Notes: generated by a model from the sequence alone, not told the origin. Positions 27,262-39,309 are shown, counted from the first letter of the stretch. The stretch: DNA of 64,000 nucleotides from Pomphorhynchus laevis (GCA_012934845.2 WNNJ02000375.1:62001-126000), one strand, 5' to 3'. Translations and numbers: made by a program.

Positions 27262-28115
27262 ATATTATTTATTATCCATCAATAAAAAATCTTTTGCTAA
27301 TGATTTAAATTTTTTTATATTTTTGTGTCTAATAATTATTGGAGCTGGATCAAAGGAAAGACGAATTTTTTTTTGATATTTCGCTAACTACTGTTAGCGA
27401 AAATTGCTGAAAATTATTTCAGAAAATTATTGATGTAACAATAATATATATATATGTATATTTTTTTCCGAATATAAGGTTAATTAATTTTACTAACGCT
27501 TCTTTAATATCTACTAAATCTAGATTTGTATAAAGCGTACTAAAATCGTTTGTATTTATATTTTGAAAATTTATTCATTTTGTCTGTTCTAAAAATTCTT
27601 TTGTAGAATTAATACTGAAATAGTGTTTTATACCAGTATTAATTTCGATTACCTTGCAATATTTTTTAAAATGTGCTTTAATTACTTTAAGTATTTTATT
27701 CATATAAACAGAAAGTGGTTTTAATGTACATTTAAACGCACTACATATGAACCTAGGTTTTATTGGATTTTTACGTAATTTTGGATTCCAATATAATATA
27801 GGTATAGTTTTATTATCTAATTCAACCTTTATACCCTTTTTATCCATTATAGCACAGTGACTTGAAATAATTGTTTCTAAACTCAACTCACTACGTTTAT
27901 ATGCTGGATTTACATTTAAATCATTAGAATTAACCTCTTTCATTAGTATATCATAATAAAGCTTTTTGCATATGAAGACAAAGTTATTACTAGCTTTATC
28001 AATAGTTGTTATTATATAGTTATCCTTTAATTTAGTAAGTTAGCCTATCATAGTCGTTAATTAATTTTTGATTTATTGAACATATGATATCTTTAGAAAA
28101 ACCATTTATATTTAC
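27262..28115 (-). mobile_element. Naiad-C fragments
   Basis: A decayed C-terminal piece (27262-27330) is followed by a spacer with a perfect 10-bp hairpin (TTTCGCTAAC/GTTAGCGAAA, 27379-27402). Then comes an RT fingers piece (27470-28037; an open frame at 27943-27575 has ILYWNPKLRKNPIKPRFICS) joined directly to a linker piece (28041-28115). The join shows a large internal deletion. The piece ends where RLE LINE R-B begins. Confidence 0.75.
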
Positions 28116-28575
28116 ATAACTCAATAATAACTTTGAAATTTTAATATTGAGGGGATATATCAAGTGGTTATTCAATGGAAGCCAAATATCATGGTGCTCC
28201 CTCGATGTTCTGCAAGTAATACTATAATTGATACTATCGCAAACTTCTATTTCGATGTTGCACGAAAAAATAATAATGAGAACTCTGTTCTCAAGTCTTC
28301 TAAAGTTTTTACAATGCGTTCTCCAAAGAATTCCATCGAAAAAAGTTAACGTGATTCGAAAAACATTAGAGAACAGACTGGCTTTGTGGTCAACAAAAAA
28401 TATAAAGAGCTTTTTGACGAGGCCAATTACCTACAAGTAGCTTTTAGTGAACCTAGAAAAAATTCACATATGACGGATTGGAAAAAGAATTATGTTAGAC
28501 TAATATTACGAGGGAAAGTTGCTGCAAGTTCCGCGATTCTTGATAACAATGATTCGTCAGGTCCGCTAGGCCCTA

Positions 28576-30303
28576 ATGTTATGGTTGGATCTTCATCTGT
28601 CAAAGAAGTGCTTGAAAATCTACACCCTATCTAAGAAAATCTACATCCTGATTCTCTTCTGTCATCACCAATTCATGGAGCGGTCACACATCACTCTGTA
28701 CGCTTCACGCAAATTGACGAAGACGCTATCATCAAAGCTTGTAAAAAGACTAACGGAAGTGCAGGACCGTCATGATGTGATTCGAATCTATGGAAATTCA
28801 TGCTCACAGGCTTCGGAAATCATTCACGTAACCTTGTCCAGGGCTTTGGCTGAATTCACAATTCGATTAACTACTGATAAAATTCCTCCTGATGTTCTTT
28901 ATGCGTTTACGACATGTAGGCTTGTCGCTATCCCTAAGAAATCTGGGGGCATAAGACCGATAGGAGTGTGTGAATTTACGAGACGCATAGTATGTAAAGC
29001 CATACTTGAAGTGGTAAAATTCGACTTGCAAGACGTGGCTGGAAAGAGTCAACTGGCAGCATCACAACGTGGCGGAATTGAGTTTGCTATTCATTCCATC
29101 AAATCCGCATTTATGTCGAATAAACAACGCTGTGTTCTTGCCGTGGATGCTTCTAACGCATTTAACTCTTTTAATCGACAAGCTGCTATTCACAATATAC
29201 AATACATTTGTCCTTCGTTGGCTTGTGTTCTTGCAAACACTTACAGAACTACCGCTCAACTAGTGCTTGGCGGTACAAGCATATTTTCTCGAGAGGGGTT
29301 CACACAAGGGGACCCCTTAGCTATGGCGGCTTTCTCCATGGCATCACTTCCGTTGATCAACAAAATTAAAAACAGTGTTCCCAGCATCACACAAGTTTGG
29401 TTTGCGGATGATGCAAACTTTGTCGGTACTATTGACGAGTTAAATATAGTATGGAATGTATTGAAAAGCGATGGACCTCAATACGGATATTTCGTTAACG
29501 CTAAGAAAACACAACTGCTTACTCATCCATCTGAAATGAAGCAAGCATGCCCATTGAAAGAAATTGGAATATCATCGGATGGTATTATGATACTTGGCAT
29601 TCCTATAGGCACTACCGAGTATGTAGATTCGGTTGCACTTGATAAATCTCAAAGTTGGACTCGTCTACTTGATCGTTTAGTAGAAATAGCCAAAGTTGAT
29701 CCACATGTATCTTATATCGGTCTTACAAAATCAGTACAATGGAAATGGACTCACTTTTTCAGAAATACAACATTTGAATGCGGGCATTTGTCAACGCTGT
29801 TGACCATACTAAAAGACAAGCTTTTACCATCTTTAACAAGTCGAACCTTGAATCATGATTGGTGGACAATATTGACCTCACCTCTTAAACTAGGAGGTTT
29901 AGGCGTATTAGACCCCATTTTCACATCCACACTGGAGTATGAAAACGCACAACTAATCTGTAATACTTATGATTCTGAATATACAGGAGAAACTCTGCGA
30001 CAAGTACAAGCAGATGTTATAAAAAGTATTTCTTGTCAACGAATTAATGTTTACAAGAACCGTTTAATTGATGTCAAACAAAGAGCTCAACAAGCAGTAT
30101 TGAATGCAATTAACCATGCTACTCAGAATTGCGCTTCATCATGGCTAAGTGCGCTTCCTCTAGCCGTTGATAAATTTCATCTCCATTCTTATGAATTTAG
30201 GGATGCCATATGTTCCAGATATGGATGGAATCTACCAGATCGAAACAAAAAAAACATGTATATGCGGTACAACAAATGGCATTATTCACGCATTATCATG
30301 TAA
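28576..30303 (+). CDS. R-B reverse transcriptase
   Basis: The genuine coding part starts at about 28640. Visible blocks: RLVAIPKKSGGIRPIGVCEF (fingers), CVLAVDASNAFNSFNR (motif A), SREGFTQGDPLAMAAFSMAS (motif B), VWFADDANFVG (motif C), YFVNAKKTQLL (motif D), IMILGIPIG (motif E), and the thumb (VQWKWTHFFRNTTFE; SPLKLGGLGVLDPIF). All catalytic residues are present. At an A8 run near 30246 the frame shifts, so the last about 20 residues of this frame are spurious and the true continuation is in the RLE frame. Confidence 0.8.
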   Translation: MLWLDLHLSKKCLKIYTLSKKIYILILFCHHQFMERSHITLYASRKLTKTLSSKLVKRLTEVQDRHDVIRIYGNSCSQASEIIHVTLSRALAEFTIRLTTDKIPPDVLYAFTTCRLVAIPKKSGGIRPIGVCEFTRRIVCKAILEVVKFDLQDVAGKSQLAASQRGGIEFAIHSIKSAFMSNKQRCVLAVDASNAFNSFNRQAAIHNIQYICPSLACVLANTYRTTAQLVLGGTSIFSREGFTQGDPLAMAAFSMASLPLINKIKNSVPSITQVWFADDANFVGTIDELNIVWNVLKSDGPQYGYFVNAKKTQLLTHPSEMKQACPLKEIGISSDGIMILGIPIGTTEYVDSVALDKSQSWTRLLDRLVEIAKVDPHVSYIGLTKSVQWKWTHFFRNTTFECGHLSTLLTILKDKLLPSLTSRTLNHDWWTILTSPLKLGGLGVLDPIFTSTLEYENAQLICNTYDSEYTGETLRQVQADVIKSISCQRINVYKNRLIDVKQRAQQAVLNAINHATQNCASSWLSALPLAVDKFHLHSYEFRDAICSRYGWNLPDRNKKNMYMRYNKWHYSRIIM

Positions 30304-30883
30304 ACGCGGTGGTGTACCAATAATCCGTCACAACGATATTCGGAACACGATCGCTTATGCATTATCAGAGATATGCCACGGCGTCGAAGTCGAACCAACT
30401 TTGCAAAAGATTCCAGACAGCTTAGAATTCATGAATAATTCAACAACGAAAAATAACAATGCGCGCCTAGACATTTCATGTTATGGACTACAGGACAATC
30501 GATATGAGTGGACGTTTTTTGACGTCAATGTTTTTTCAGTACATGCTCCGTCATATGCCAGCAGTTCGCCTCTCGCCGCCTTTGAATATAATGAAAATCG
30601 CAAAAACAGCAAATACAATGAAAGAATTGTCAGTGTGGAAGAAAGCAAGTTTATACCATTAATTTTTTCATCATCAGGAGGAGTTGGACCGCGAGCTCTT
30701 AAGCTACTCAAGGACATTGCCTCGATATCATCGAGGTTAAAATCAGAAAAATATAGTGATGTGTTGGTTCACCTTAAACGCAAGATTAGCTTCTCGATTG
30801 CACGTGCTTCTTCACTATGTCTGCGAATGCCGCGATCAAGTAGAAGACATCCAATCTTTCCTGACAATAAATCTCATTTATAG
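30167..30883 (+). CDS. R-B restriction-like endonuclease
   Basis: The authentic part begins at about 30245. It has the CCHC finger C-x-C-x7-H-x3-C (CICGTTNGIIHALSC), then VPIIRHNDIRN, VEVEPTLQKIPD, ARLDISCYG and WTFFDVNVFSVHAPS (nuclease core). YNERIVSVEESKFIPLIFSS and GGVGPRALKLL follow, and it ends RMPRSSRR. It is offset by one base from the RT frame. In a live element RT and RLE would be one protein. Confidence 0.75.
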   Translation: MINFISILMNLGMPYVPDMDGIYQIETKKTCICGTTNGIIHALSCKRGGVPIIRHNDIRNTIAYALSEICHGVEVEPTLQKIPDSLEFMNNSTTKNNNARLDISCYGLQDNRYEWTFFDVNVFSVHAPSYASSSPLAAFEYNENRKNSKYNERIVSVEESKFIPLIFSSSGGVGPRALKLLKDIASISSRLKSEKYSDVLVHLKRKISFSIARASSLCLRMPRSSRRHPIFPDNKSHL

Positions 30884-31034
30884 GCCCGTTTACGGGAACC
30901 TAATTTCTGTAAATTAACTTTTCTTTTTTAATAAATAATATTACAATTAAAAAAAATATTATTTACTGTTCTATTATTAACAATTCTTAACAATTATTTA
31001 CAATTATATAACAGTTATGGTTCTTATATATTAA

Positions 31035-31140
31035 TTATTAATTATTTATAATTATTTATAATTTTATTATTTGAATTTTATTCGACATTATTTTTAATAT
31101 ATAAATTATATAAAATACGTAGACTTAGTTAGCTGCTCTA
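31035..31140 (+). mobile_element. Naiad 3' tip, decayed
   Basis: AT-rich sequence ending TACGTAGACTTAGTTAGCTG matches the Naiad 3' terminus at 61170-61200. No coding part precedes it. Confidence 0.55.
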
Positions 31141-31483
31141 ATTAATTTATTATTAAATCGGCATTGAGAAAAATTTAGCATATTGAGAGATTTATAGTAT
31201 ATTGATTGGTATTTTCGTTTAGGATTTTCGTATTATATTCCAACACGAACCGAAGCTGTGCCGATTCGATATTGTTTAGTATTTAACTATCCACTTAGGG
31301 TATTTGTTTTAAGTTACAGCTAATACAAACACGGCTAATTAAGAGTAACTCATTTTGGTATCCTATTTTAAACCGAACTTATAAGTACGCATCGGAAATT
31401 GATCGGAGCGCCGACCGACCTATCATGTTTATTGTTTTTAAGGTACTAAACATTTTTTTCTTTATCTTACTTTATTTATATAG
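31141..31483. other. Spacer, intron-like at right end
   Basis: No ORF or repeat recognised. The last bases (TTATTTATATAG) look like a 3' splice site for the stretch starting at 31484. Confidence 0.35.
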
Positions 31484-31591
31484 GAAGAATCATCAGCACC
31501 AAGTTTGACATCCTCACCAACTTCATCTGCGACGATTGCAGCTACAATATCAACAGCAAAAGAGAAGCCAGTCTTTGAAAATGTAAAATAG
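31484..31591 (+). CDS. Possible terminal exon (35 codons)
   Basis: After an acceptor-like TATATAG the sequence is open for 35 codons to a TAG at 31589-31591 and reads EESSAPSLTSSPTSSATIAA ... EKPVFENVK. Ser/Thr-rich low-complexity composition. No donor, upstream exon or family can be identified, so this is a weak call. Confidence 0.25.
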   Translation, partial: EESSAPSLTSSPTSSATIAATISTAKEKPVFENVK

Positions 31592-32052
31592 AAGCATTTA
31601 TATATAGGATAATAAATTATAATTTAATCAATTATTAATATTAAGCAAAACGTAACTATAACAAAGTAATAAATAATGTTGTTATTATTATAATAAATTA
31701 TCAATCAAACATTTACTGCTATTGTCCAATAATCAAAATATCGAAAATATCATTTCAATAAATACAGCATTCTTAAGAATAACATTGTTTGTTCTCTGTA
31801 TACACAATCAACATATCTTATTGAAATGCGATTGAATTCATATCTCCGAATAAGAAGCGCTAAAGCATGCTGACAGCGTTTTAACGATAGACATACGTAT
31901 GGTTTTTCGTATTTCATCAACAATAAAATTAGTCCACGATTAGTTTACTAAGGAAATCAAATAAGTTAACGATTAGTTGACTACGGAAATCAAATACGTT
32001 AACGATTAGTTGAATATTCAAAATATAATTTGAAAATATAAAATTTTTTTTG
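31592..32052. other. AT-rich spacer with 33-bp tandem repeat
   Basis: TTAACGATTAGTTGA recurs at about 31967 and 32000 within a degenerate 33-bp tandem (about 31938-32010). Otherwise nothing is seen. Confidence 0.5.
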
Positions 32053-33642
32053 CAATTGTTGTAGACTTGATAATAAATGATGGCTTTATTCAGTAATCTA
32101 TAATTAAATAAATACAAGGTAAGAAACAAGTGATGTTCACATTATCCAATATCATAACACTATCCTTTCCCCATTCGTAATCGATCAAATACTTGGGAGG
32201 TTTCTTATTTCGTTAGCTTCTCTTCAACAGTGGTTCCTCGTTATTGTCTCAATTAGGCACGTGTTGATCGTTGAACGACGATTCGTTAATGCACTCATCT
32301 TGGGGAATATACTGTTCCTCCTCAGCGGCTGATTCATTATAATCATGAGGAATCTCTCCTGTAGCAGTGCACAACAGCGTCCTCAAGGCAGATAGAGCAA
32401 CCGGCAGAACAAATTCCCAATCATTGGTTGACTTCTTAGCGGTGCGTAAAGCGATTTGAATGGTTTTCCAGATAATTCCTACGTAACGTTTGGTCTGTCC
32501 ATTACTTCGTCGATTGTAAGGGGTACTTCGACTACAACTGATTCCCCGAAGGTTGAGATAACGACGAAATTAAGTAAATTGGAAACATGATCCTTGGTCG
32601 CTGTGTATGCTGGATGGATAACCAAAAATACTAGAGATACGATTTAGTGCGTTGATCACAGACAAGGACGAACAATCCGGACACGAAATAGCGAAGGGAA
32701 ATCTCGAAAATTCGTCAATAACAAACAACAGGTATCGGTTCTCGGTCCTGGATCGAAGTGGGCCTTTAAAATAAATATTCAATCTTTCGAAAGGTTGCGT
32801 TGCCTTGATAACATGTGTTGGGACTGGTTTAAAAAGCGCGGCTTCAACTCTGCACACGAGACAGAATGAAGTGACATTTACGACGTATTTCTTGTCATAT
32901 GGCAAATTATATGAGCGGACATAATGCAACAATCTGGCTATTCCCGGATGACACAGGCTTTCGTATATGTATTTCAGTTATCCAGTGCAGTCGCTAGTTG
33001 CACATGTAATTCTTAACATTGCATCAGCTGCTTTGTTTTCTTAGCCTGTTCTATATTTGATTGCAAACTTGGACGGCGCCAACTCTAATCTCAAACGAGC
33101 AACCTTGTCGTTTTTATTTGGTTTGCTAAATTTTGATTGAACATAAAGGTAACAGATCTCTAATCAGTAATCACGTCGAAAATTCTGCCCATCAGAAAGT
33201 GTTTCCAATGTTTAAGGGATTCTACTATAGCAAAAGCCTCTTTTTCGACGCTTGACTGTCGCCTTATGATGATTTAGGTGAGCTTTGCGAATAAAAAGCG
33301 ATTGGCTGATCATCCTTACTGAGAACAGCGCCAATGGACGAATAAGAAGCCTGGGTTTCTACCGTCAATGGAAGGTCTGGATTGTAGGCGCAAAAAAATG
33401 AATTAGAAATTTCCATCTTCAGTTCGTTTATTCTCTGAATGATACTCTGATCCGGCTCAAGATTGAACATGCTGGGTGTTATAAGCTTTTCCATGTGACG
33501 ATAGTCGAAACTTTATTGAACAAATTGTTTTAGACTTGATTCCAAATGATGGTTTTATTCAGTAATCCGTAATTCATTAAATAAATACAACGAAACAAGG
33601 TAACAAACATATGTAATGTTCACATTATCCAATATCATAACA
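32053..33642 (-). mobile_element. Ty3/gypsy LTR retrotransposon fossil
   Basis: Related terminal repeats (about 32053-32155 and 33524-33642, both ending CCAATATCATAACA) flank RNase H-like (about 33494-33264) and integrase-like (about 32932-32570) remnants in gypsy order on the minus strand. Gag, protease and most of the RT are absent. The element is broken and old; divergence between the two ends suggests considerable age. Confidence 0.65.
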
Positions 33643-33988
33643 GACTAATATTATAGGTAAACGAATAGTCAAAAGTGGATTCAGTAAAAGGGTCATTGAC
33701 AAGGTGAACTGAAATGGAAGTATAAAAATAACAGGCTTGATATAAACACCTAAAATTAAGTAAATACATCTAATAATAACAAATCTTTTGCTTCTGTTTG
33801 TTATATTTTTTTTATTTTTTTAAGTATAATTTAATTATTTAAATAATATCGTAAGTTCTACAACATATACAATTAAGGTTCCCGCTAATGGGCCTTTCGA
33901 TTCAAAATTTTAAATTTTTAATAATGGTCAATCGAAATCATTGCAAAACAATCCTTTCTTGATTGTTTCCGGTGCGATTTTCTGTCAT
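33643..33988. other. AT-rich spacer and R-C 3' flank
   Basis: No ORF or recognised repeat. The last about 60 bp may be the R-C 3' UTR. Confidence 0.4.
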
Positions 33989-34975
33989 TTAATATTGTGT
34001 TCCCATTCTTGTGGATCTCACGCACATCGATATACATTTCGCTAGTGTAAGTGATATATGTGTTCGCAAGGCTTTTAAACAATCACTGTAAGGCAGTGTT
34101 CTTCGATCAGCAACTTTTGTGGACATCCAGCGCATTACCTTATCAGCTTCTGGTGCCATTATACTGGTGGCGGAGAAGACCATCGTAAAGAAAGCGGATC
34201 GTTCGATTTCGTTAATTCGTTCAGCGTACTTTGCAATTTTCCGTTGTTCGTGGTAGACATTGCATTCTCGGGGTGTTCTCTTGGAATATGAAGGTGCAAG
34301 TGGGTTGTATATACAAATGTCCAAAAAGGACCGCACCATTTTACCGCCTAATAAACCCCGGCAAACAATATCTGATCTTGCCTGAATGTCAGTACATGTC
34401 GTTGATCTCTCAAATACGTGGTTTCGGGGTACAGGTTGTAATATCGGTTCTGTAGAAACATCATAACACACTTTAGCGAGTTCGTTAGCTAAAATATCAC
34501 GAACAATGTTATGCCTGATAATTGTGACACCTCCGTTTCGACATGACATAACATGATTAACTGTAGATGGTGATCCGCATGCACATCTTTGTGTTGCATT
34601 TCTTAGTGGAAGATTATATCTAGCACACATGGCATCTTGAAATTCTTGGGTGGTCAGTTGTGTATGTTTGTCGTATGTCGGTTGATTGTTACACCAAGAT
34701 AACGTCCCACGTTGTGAAGCATATATCACGACTTGCTTCTTCTCGGTGTCCAAACTTGTCAATATCCTCTTATATTTTAGACAAGATGCTAAATTTCGTT
34801 CCTGTTTTATCTCGGCAACCGCACATTTCTGAGCATTACCTAAACATGTTCCCGACATTCCCATAATTAGGGGCGTACATATCCGTATCGAATACTGATA
34901 TTCCATCTCGGCTTCTTCTATGGGATTTGATATTCCTAGTCCTCCATGTTTCGTGGGCAGCATACATATCTCCAT
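33989..34975 (-). pseudogene. R-C thumb and restriction-like endonuclease
   Basis: The thumb block MLPTKHGGLGISNPIEEAEM is followed by the CCHC finger C-x-C-x7-H-x3-C (CACGSPSTVNHVMSC), VTIIRHNIVRDILANEL, STEPILQPV, ARSDIVCRG and VRSFLDICIYNPLAPSY (nuclease core), YAERINEIERSAFFTMVFSA. 328 codons are open. All RLE boxes are readable, so this domain may have been lost only recently. Confidence 0.75.
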
Positions 34976-35053
34976 GATTTCTTTTTCAACGTTGTTTTGT
35001 CCAAGTAAATTGGGAAGAAGAATTTTTGTAATTGATTTCTCAAAAGGTGTGAA

Positions 35054-36124
35054 TTATGATCCCTCTGTAGGGCATGTGCGCATTAAGTACCTCCATTTAT
35101 GTTGAAGCGCGTGAACAAAAACGTAATTGGCTATTTGAGCGTCAACTTCTGCGAGTTCGCTTATGTTTTCCACCATCCTAACCCAAAGTTTGATCCTTGA
35201 TTTCGCAAAATTCTCAATGTATTCGGCTGTTCCACAAGTAGACCCAAGAACGACAATTTCTTCTGGCGTGATTTTCAAGCCCGTTTCCCTGAATAATAGT
35301 TTGGCCTCGTCCAGGTGTTTTGAATGTATTAATAAATTGCATTTCGGGACGTTTATATGAAATCCATATTTCGGACCGATCGTCAATAATTTCTTCCATA
35401 CAAGCGATATATCATCAAGTGAACCGATACACGAAGCGTCATCCGCGTGCCAACGATGTGTCACATTGCTGCCACATCGCCGTAGATCCTGTATCAAGGG
35501 AATTGACGCTGCTGCAAAAGCGGCCATCGCAAGGGGATTTCCCTGAGTAAATCCATTCTTCGATATAACGAATTCGTCTTCAACACATAAAATGGGCGGT
35601 CGCTGGTAATAATTTTCCAGAGCGTTATGAATGGACGGACATATAAATTCAATATTGGTTAAAGATAACTGCCTATTGATCGCGTTGAAAGCATTCCTCG
35701 CATCTATTTGTAGAACACAATTTTGCGAGTTCGTCGAGAATGCTTGTCTAATTGAGTGTACCACCGTTTCCGCACCACACCTTTGTCCAGCACAAAGCTG
35801 TTTGTTCCCTGTGACATTCTGAAGATCGTAGGACACCGTGAGCAATATCGCTTTCGATATTATTCTTCTACTCACTTCCTCTATTCCAATTAGCCGAACC
35901 CCTGGATTCTTATTTAAGGGAATTAGTCTGCTTGCAGATAACGCCTGCATATTTATCTCACTGACGTGGTCAGTTGCAATACGTATCGCAATATCGGCCA
36001 AAGCATCAGAAAGACGGAGAGATTCGTGGTTATAATTATGCAACACGTCGCACCAATCAATCGCATTCATACCGGAAGGCACCACAGCTACCACGTGTTC
36101 TTTTTGCGGCACTCCGAATGGCAT
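35054..36124 (-). pseudogene. R-C reverse transcriptase
   Basis: SRLIPLNKNPGVRLIGIEEV (fingers), CVLQIDARNAFNAINRQ (motif A), NGFTQGNPLAMAAFAAASIP (motif B, QGN instead of QGD), RWHADDASCIG (motif C with WHADD), FHINVPKCNLL (motif D) and IVVLGSTCG (motif E). The frame is open for 356 codons. It overlaps the preceding linker frame by about 70 bp in another phase. Confidence 0.75.
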
Positions 36125-36854
36125 CTTTGTTTATTGAAAAGAAGATAGTGTGATGATGATCTTTACAATCGGGTAATTTTGATTTGAGAATACATTCCGC
36201 TTCTACAGCCTCTGCATCCGGATGTAGGTGTTGGAGTACTTGCCTCACGCTGTCATCTGCAATCATGTCGCATAGTCTATGTAAACCCGATTGAGTAGTA
36301 CCCGTTTCTAGTAATTTCATCGCCCGTCTTATTTTTCCATTTCGAATCAATTTCACAAACTCTCTATGCCATTTATTCTCTGATATATTCTCTCGAGTCT
36401 CGGGTATGCGATTTTTCATACGCTCTTGTAGTATTTTACTCTCCTCAAACAAACTCGAAATGTTATTGTTTCTCCATAAGTTCAGTCTGCGTTCTAGCAC
36501 TTTCCGAATGACACTCACTTTATTGCATTCAACTTTTTGTCTCGTTGGCTGACAAAATATTGTCGCCATTCTCAATGATTGGTTCTCACTATCTGCGGAA
36601 CAAGCAGCGTCTTCGTATAGATCCGCTAGAATCCCAACAAACTGGACACTGGCTGTGCATCGAGGAAGTCGAAAAAGGTTCGGACGCCATTTAATGCATT
36701 CCTGAAATATCGTGCCATAATACGATATATAATAATATTTATTCCGAATGTACAGAAAATATGGTTCCCTCAAATGGGCCACTACTGTCATAATTCGTAA
36801 ATGTACAAAAGTTATGAAACATTCCAACGTAGAAAGAAAAAATAATGCATTCAT
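36057..36854 (-). pseudogene. R-C N-terminal linker
   Basis: The block CIKWRPNLFRLPRCTASVQF is the same conserved segment as in R-A, R-B and R-D (WRPNLFxLPxCxAS). It is followed by KVSVIRKVLERRLNLWRNNN and TRGSCGAF (the GPSG-like box before the RT). The first about 40 codons are probably upstream non-coding DNA. Confidence 0.65.
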
Positions 36855-36982
36855 CCAATTGAAGCTATTCCAGTCACCGCGTTCCCCATGGGCCGAGTAA
36901 ATTCACCGATTCGTGATAGTGGAGCCCGCATGCAGCAGGAAATAGAACGCGCGAGAATTATGCTGAATCGTGTTCGTATAAG

Positions 36983-37567
36983 CTAAATCATATCGCTATA
37001 GCTTCGTTGCAGTTTGGAGGACATCCTTGCAGCGATTGTCTGCATCAACCGTTTCGCTGTCGGACCAAATCCTCCAGTAGCTGCCAGGACAAACGGTATG
37101 AAAGACGAGTGTTCAATTTCACAAATTCGTTCCTGATACTTTACTTTTTTCCGATTCTCGTGGCATTCGAAACTTGCATCGACAGTCCTTATGTGATAAG
37201 ATGGAGCCAAGTTGTTGAAGACGCAGACATCTATGAATGTCCGCTCCAACCCACCACCGAATAAACCGCCGCATACAATATCAGGATGAGCATCTTCTCC
37301 CTGGGCTGTGGTCGAGCACTGAAATACAAAGTCATTTGTAACGGGCTGGAGTGCGGGTTCAATCCCGACGTCGTTGCATATTTCAGATAAGGCGGAGGCC
37401 AAAACATCCCTTACCTCATTGTGACGAATAATTGGGAGAGCCCCTCTTTTGCACGACAATGCATGGGTTAGACAGATATCATCTCCACATTCGCACTTTT
37501 TCGGTAGACTAGATAAGGACCAGTTATACCTTGCAGCAACCGCATCCTGAAATTCGAATTTTGTCAT
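36983..37567 (-). pseudogene. R-D restriction-like endonuclease
   Basis: CCHC finger C-x-C-x7-H-x3-C (CECGDDICLTHALSC), LPIIRHNEVRDVLASAL, GIEPALQPV, then HPDIVCGG and LERTFIDVCVFNNLAPSY, a clear PD...D nuclease core, followed by YQERICEIEHSSFIPFVLAA and TGGFGPTAKRLMQTI. The domain looks whole to its last helix. Confidence 0.75.
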
Positions 37568-37597
37568 GTTAAATCCTGAAGCTTTAAGAGGACTCGT

Positions 37598-38806
37598 TTA
37601 AAGCCAACTTGAAGCTCCTTTGACCGATGCATACTGTAGAAGCTTGACTGTTTGAATTGAAGCACGTTCACGTAAACCAACCAATAGTGAAGCAGAACGT
37701 AATCTGTTGTCGCTAGCAATATCTTTCAGAGCTTGGGTTTGTAGCATATCTATTTCGAGAATATTATCCAACTGGTCAAAAGCTCTGCACAACCATTTTG
37801 ACGCGTTTAGCACGTATGGAGCGTCTACGCAAGGATCTCGAAATCCCATACCTCCGAAACTCAAAGGGAGACTACAAATCAACTGCTTAGTTTCGTCCAC
37901 TGTGTGCCCAAATACATCGAAAGCGAACTGCCCAAATATTAGCTGTCTAATTTCAGAGAACCAACCTGGATCACATTGGGTTGTCCTGCATAAATGTAAC
38001 CACTTTGATTGACAGGCTTTGACAAAGGCGACATATGCTGACTGGGCATCATGCTTTGCCGCGTTGGCAAGTTTCCTGATCAAACAAAACCATTTGGATA
38101 TGAGCTCACCACTCATATTCTTGACAAATTCGGCGTCTCCAACAGGTGATCCTAGCAGTTTGACACCCCTTGTCTCAATACGGACGTTGTATTTTTCAAA
38201 TCGTTTTTCGGTTTCTTCTAGCTGTTCAGAATGAATCATCACAATTGATTTATTGGCGTTAACAAAGTAGCCATGCTGATGACCAAATGATTCGAGTAGG
38301 TCCCAAACTCGAGCAACGTCCTCTAACGACCCCATAAAATTTGCGTCGTCCGCATACCAATACTGACTTACGTGCGGAACCGACTTGCGAATTCGATGAA
38401 TAATTGCCAGCGAGGACACTGCAAAAGCAGCCATAGCTAGAAGATCCCCTTGTGTAAATCCTTCTTGGGATCGCAAAGAACGGACACAACACACTAACTT
38501 TGACGACTCTGAATACGTATTATGCAGAATACGCTCAAGAGCAGGACAAATAAAAGGAACGTTAGCTAGTACAACCTTCCGATTTGCCGTATTGAATGCG
38601 TTCTTTGCATCCACGGAAAGTAACACATACTGATCATTGACCGTGATAGTCTCGGAAACTCTGTGTATGATGTACTCCATTTCACCGCGCTGTTCACTAC
38701 ACATTTGAACATGCCCAGACACTACCTGAAGATCTTTTCCTATTAAGCTCATAATTACCTTTCCCACAATACGGCGAACTATCTCTCCTATGCCAATAGG
38801 GCGCAC
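37598..38806 (-). pseudogene. R-D reverse transcriptase
   Basis: MRPIGIGEIVRRIVGKVI (fingers), YVLLSVDAKNAFNTANRK (motif A), SQEGFTQGDLLAMAAFAVSS (motif B), YWYADDANFMG (motif C), YFVNANKSIVM (motif D) and VKLLGSPVG (motif E), then CSLPLSFGGMGFRDPCV (thumb). 402 codons are open with all catalytic residues. Confidence 0.75.
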
Positions 38807-39309
38807 GCCTGGGTTCTTATCAAAATCCCAAGACGACTTACTGTAAAAGCATCCAGAATAGATGGGTCAACACGTTCACTTGCTATCCGAATTGCAAAAG
38901 GAGCAATGGCGTCTGCTAGTTTTTGTGAATGAGGACCAAATGAACTGATCATTCGTCTGTAAGCAACAGCATTCACTCCAGATGGACCGGCGCAGCCGTG
39001 AGTCCTCATTGCTGCTTTGAGTATGATCTGCCCATCGATTGCAGAGAACACAACAGCGTGATGAGGCATGCAGCCTGGTAGAGAAACATTCAGGATTGAG
39101 TCTTTATGGATAGGCTTTCCTGGCGGGTGTAAGTCCAATAAGATATCGTATATAGTTACTCCGTCAATCTCATCGTCAGGCTCGAATAGAGGCAGAGACG
39201 CATATTGAGAATCTAACGTCCGAATAGCGGCATGTGTTTTTCCAGACTGCATCAGCCTAGAGAACACTCCACTCTCATTTTGATTTGTAATACGAACACT
39301 CTTCGTCAA
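38788..39309 (-). pseudogene. R-D linker before RT
   Basis: This stretch includes DILLDLHPPGKP, MRTHGCAGPSGVNAVAYRRM (the GPSG box also seen in R-A as KGGAGPSGLGSTMW) and FAIRIASERVDPSILDAFTV. It leads to the RT in a frame that ends 20 bp past the RT start. Confidence 0.65.

Larger units (their letters stand above)
28140..30890 (+). mobile_element. RLE LINE R-B, 5'-truncated
   Basis: The element starts in the block VIQWKPNIMVLPRCSASN, so the N-terminal CXC cluster is missing. It continues through a linker with frame changes (28164-28640), a long RT frame (to 30303) and the RLE frame (30167-30883). A Naiad 3' tip lies about 150 bp after it. It is the best preserved RT-RLE pair of this group in the window. 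Confidence 0.8.
33989..36854 (-). mobile_element. RLE LINE R-C
   Basis: Three open stretches: N-terminal linker (36854-36057), RT (36124-35054) and thumb plus RLE (34975-33989). It lacks a clear CXC cluster at the 5' end. It is strongly diverged from R-A, R-B and R-D, so it is a separate subfamily. A 150-bp duplicate of its 5' part lies at 40099-40252. Confidence 0.75.

Noticed and set aside
31484-31591. Similarity between the 31484 and 63372 exons as two parts of one gene
   Set aside because: Both are Ser/Thr-rich and end in a stop. Two terminal exons cannot both be the last exon of one transcript and there is no clear sequence match.
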